From UBA2589 sp965223235 (lineage in GTDB: Bacteria > Gemmatimonadota > Gemmatimonadetes > Longimicrobiales > Gaopeijiaceae), in the NCBI GenBank assembly GCA_965223235.1, contig CBDCVV010000011.1:1-64000 (forward strand): a stretch of DNA of 64,000 bases. The letters run 5' to 3'. The translations under genes and the position numbers were made by a program. This document shows, in pieces, positions 61,703-64,000 of the stretch. How positions within the stretch are numbered: the stretch's first letter is position 1; each line of letters starts with the position of its first letter. A model generated the notes under the pieces. The model had not been told where the DNA came from. It did not search any database and saw only the letters and a list, made by a program, of their open reading frames with translations.

Positions 61703-62816
61703 ATGAACAAGGACCAGCTCAGTCAACTCGGCCAACTTCACGATCAACTCGAGGAACTCAGGGGGTATCTTTGACCTCGACGTTCGACGGGAGCGCCTGA
61801 GTAACCTCGACCAGATGATGGCCGCTCCGGGCTTCTGGGATGACCAGGAGGCCGCCCGCGGGGTCATCGACGAGTCGAACCGGCTCAAGGGGTGGGTCGA
61901 GCCGTGGGACGCACTACACGGGCACGCCGAAGAGCTCACCGCCCTGACCGAGCTCCTCGAGATGGAGGAGGATCCCGACCTCGTGGCCGAGTTCGAGCAG
62001 GGGTTGGTGAAACTCGCCGCTGGGGTAGAGGCGATGGAGGTCCGCACCATGCTGCAGGGTGAGGACGATCACCGTGAGGCGATTGTGAACATTCACCCCG
62101 GCGCTGGCGGGCTCGAGTCCCAAGACTGGGCCGAGATGCTCATGCGCATGTACACCCGTTGGGCAGAGCGCCGTGGCTACTCGATCCACGTCTTGGACAT
62201 CCAGCCTGCCGAAGAGGGGGGGATCAAGAATGCTTCGCTCGAGATCAAAGGGGACGCCGCGTACGGCTACCTAAAGGCAGAGGCCGGCGTACACCGACTG
62301 GTGCGCATTTCTCCCTTCGACGCTCAATCCCGGCGCCACACCTCGTTCGCGAGTGTCGTCGTGTATCCCCTCGTCGATGACGACATCGAGATCGAGATCG
62401 ACGAAGGCGATCTCCGGGTCGATACGTACCGCGCGTCCGGGGCCGGTGGGCAGCATGTGAACAAGACGGACTCCGCCGTTCGGATCACCCACGAACCGAC
62501 GGGGATCGTGGTCGCGTGTCAGCAGGAGCGATCCCAGCACAAGAACCGGAGCACGGCCATGAAGATGCTCCGCGCCGCACTCTATCAGCGAGAAGTGGAG
62601 GCCCGTGAAGCTGCCAAGAAGGAACTTCAAGAGGGGATGAGCGATATCGCTTTCGGCAGCCAGATCCGTTCGTACGTCTTCCAGCCCTATACGATGGTCA
62701 ACGACCACCGCACCGAAGTGAAGATCTCCGATGTCCACGGTGTCATGGACGGCGACCTCGATCCGCTCATCGAAGCGTATCTGAAGAAGTCCGGCGCCTC
62801 CGCCGGCCAAGGGTAG
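61703..62816 (+). CDS. prfB: Peptide chain release factor 2, with programmed +1 frameshift
   Basis: RF2 ends translation at UGA and UAA. The first frame starts at ATG 61703 and runs 23 codons to TGA 61772-61774. The sequence AGGGGG TAT CTT TGA C is the classic autoregulatory site: a Shine-Dalgarno-like AGGGGG 3 bases upstream of the CTT slippery codon makes ribosomes skip one base when RF2 is scarce. The second frame starts at GAC 61773 and encodes the rest, 370 residues in all. The stop-recognition tripeptide SPF (RISPFDAQSRRHTSF) and catalytic GGQ (SGAGGQHVNKTDSAV) are present. The frameshift is a normal regulatory device here. Confidence 0.95.
61760..61775 (+). promoter_or_regulatory. prfB programmed frameshift site
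   Basis: AGGGGGTATCTTTGAC: internal Shine-Dalgarno AGGGGG, slippery CTT and in-frame TGA. Identical in layout to the known RF2 site of E. coli. It provides feedback control because low RF2 prolongs the pause at UGA and favours the +1 shift. Confidence 0.95.
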
Positions 62817-62825
62817 GGAAGCGCC

Positions 62826-64000
62826 GTGGAAGAGCTCAGTCAGGTCCTCCGGCACCGTCGCGAGAAGCTCGACGAGATTCGGAAGCGCGGTATCGAGCCG
62901 TTCGCATACAGCTTCACCCCCTCGACGACGACGGCAGATTCGCTTTCGTCCTTCGAGGCGGCCGAGGCGAGTGCGAGTCTCTCCGAATCCGGTCACGGCG
63001 ATCACGCCAAGGTCGGTGGACGCATCGTCGGGTGGCGGGACATGGGTCGCTCGGTTTTCGCGCACCTCGAAGACGGGCACGGCAAGATCCAGCTCTACTT
63101 CAAGAAGAACATCCTTGGAGAAGAGAGCTTCGAGACACTTTCGCTACTCGATATTTCCGACTGGATCGGGGCCGAGGGGCCGACCTTCCGCACCCGGACA
63201 GGAGAGGTCACGGTGCAGGTCCAGTCGTGGACCCTGCTCAGCAAGTCACTCCGTCCTTTGCCGTTCGGAAAGGTCGAAACCGACCCGGAGACCGGCGAGC
63301 GTACCGTCTACTCCGGCTTCCAGGATCAAGAGGCACGGTACCGGCAACGGTACGCGGATCTCGCTGTTCACCCGGAGGTACGTGAGGTCTTCAGGACACG
63401 CTCGCGTATCATCAGCGCGTTGCGCTCGTTTCTGGATTCGGAAGGCTTTCTCGAGGTCGAGACCCCAGTCCTCCAGCCGTTGTACGGGGGCGCAAACGCT
63501 CGTCCGTTCGTGACCAAGCACCATGCTCTGGACCGCACCATGTACCTGCGGATCGCGGACGAACTGTACCTCAAGCGGCTGATCGTCGGCGGGCTCGACC
63601 GGGTGTACGAGATCTCGAAGGACTTTCGGAACGAAGGACTCTCCAGGGTCCACAATCCCGAGTTCACGATGCTCGAGTGGTATCAGGCCTTCTCCGACTA
63701 CGAAGACCAGATGGAGCTCGTGGAGCGGATGGTGCTCTACCTCCTCGACGAAGTGATCGGTACGCGAACGCTGATGCTCGAGGATCGAGAGGTCACGATC
63801 GATGCTCCCTTCGCGAGGCTCCCGCTTCTCGACTCGCTCTCGGAAGCGATGGGGACCGATGTCCACGCCCTTTCGGATGCTGACCTTCGGGCCAAGGCCG
63901 AGTCGATGGGTGTCCCTGAGCTCGACGGCGCGGGCAGAGGCAAACTCATCGACAAGTTGTTCGGCGAGCTCGTGGAGCCGGGACTCATTCAGCCGACCTT
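62826..64000 (+). CDS. lysS: Lysyl-tRNA synthetase class II, cut by the window edge
   Basis: Charges tRNA-Lys with lysine. The visible 391 residues begin at GTG 62826 (VEELSQVLRHRREKLDEIRKRG), 9 bases after the prfB stop. The N-terminal OB-fold is GGRIVGWRDMGRSVFAHLED. The catalytic domain has LEVETPVLQP, motif 2 KDFRNEGLSRVHNPEFTMLEW, and YLRIADELYLKRLIVGGLDRVYEIS. A typical bacterial LysS has ~490-500 residues, so about 100 residues, with motif 3, lie beyond base 64000. The prfB-lysS order is common in bacteria. Confidence 0.95.
   Translation, partial: MEELSQVLRHRREKLDEIRKRGIEPFAYSFTPSTTTADSLSSFEAAEASASLSESGHGDHAKVGGRIVGWRDMGRSVFAHLEDGHGKIQLYFKKNILGEESFETLSLLDISDWIGAEGPTFRTRTGEVTVQVQSWTLLSKSLRPLPFGKVETDPETGERTVYSGFQDQEARYRQRYADLAVHPEVREVFRTRSRIISALRSFLDSEGFLEVETPVLQPLYGGANARPFVTKHHALDRTMYLRIADELYLKRLIVGGLDRVYEISKDFRNEGLSRVHNPEFTMLEWYQAFSDYEDQMELVERMVLYLLDEVIGTRTLMLEDREVTIDAPFARLPLLDSLSEAMGTDVHALSDADLRAKAESMGVPELDGAGRGKLIDKLFGELVEPGLIQPT

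Noticed and set aside
61703..61774. In-frame TGA in prfB taken as a nonsense mutation
   Set aside because: It is part of the programmed RF2 frameshift site.

Overview
The window is high-GC bacterial chromosome. I infer a member of the Gemmatimonadota or a close relative. The reasons are the form of the 16S rRNA gene, the many secreted beta-propellers and Big/Ig-type lipoproteins, the PadR plus ADOP-permease pair, and the 4-base stop/start overlaps between genes. No taxonomic search was run. Three genes (terminase, CotH-like protein, PPK1 fusion) are each broken by what looks like one extra C in a C-run. This pattern could be an assembly error, so those genes may be intact in the cell.

Bases 1-11264 are an integrated element and its junction. 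From the left come a phage-type terminase large subunit, a small zinc-finger-like phage protein, an uncharacterised 278-residue protein with an MvdD-like ATP-grasp peptide ligase directly downstream, and a tight defence operon: hsdR-hsdM-hsdS (type I restriction-modification) followed 3 bases later by a SIR2-like NADase-type protein. The element ends at 10695-10738 in the 3' half of a tRNA-Pro(TGG) gene that has no 5' half, the usual scar of integrase insertion. Three tandem ~200-bp copies of the tRNA tail and its terminator follow. No integrase is visible, so the other end lies left of the window.

Bases 11300-23140 carry a Phd/RelE-type toxin-antitoxin pair with its operator, an IclR regulator divergent from a 1487-residue TolB/amidohydrolase/beta-lactamase fusion, a lipoprotein D-aminoacylase, a secreted beta-propeller, and a PadR-ADOP permease operon preceded by two 19-bp direct repeats.

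Bases 23172-46103 are housekeeping and signalling genes. An operon of phenylalanine hydroxylase and RtcB is preceded by a short aromatic leader peptide and a perfect terminator hairpin, i.e. a transcription attenuator. Then come a CDP-alcohol phosphatidyltransferase, an M20 hydrolase, a zinc-ribbon/Ser-Thr kinase/Big2 receptor with an adjacent cyclase-FHA protein, a PQQ-type sugar dehydrogenase, and an M28 peptidase. A polyphosphate-type cluster follows: CotH-like, DUF4956, SdiA-regulated-like propeller, and a CYTH/NUDIX-like/PPK1 fusion. After it are tRNA-Arg, two surface lipoproteins, a hydrolase-OsmC fusion, tRNA-His and a proline-racemase-superfamily enzyme.

Bases 46123-51819 are a complete rRNA operon (promoter, 16S, 23S, 5S, terminator) with no spacer tRNA. 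It has RNase III stems around 16S and 23S and two copies of a structured repeat, one in each spacer. Bases 51852-64000 hold small proteins, an aminotransferase, and a tightly packed run from era through two outer-membrane-type proteins to RNase R. A GGDEF protein, a zinc-ribbon/proline-repeat protein, prfB with its classic programmed frameshift, and lysS cut by the window edge complete the window.
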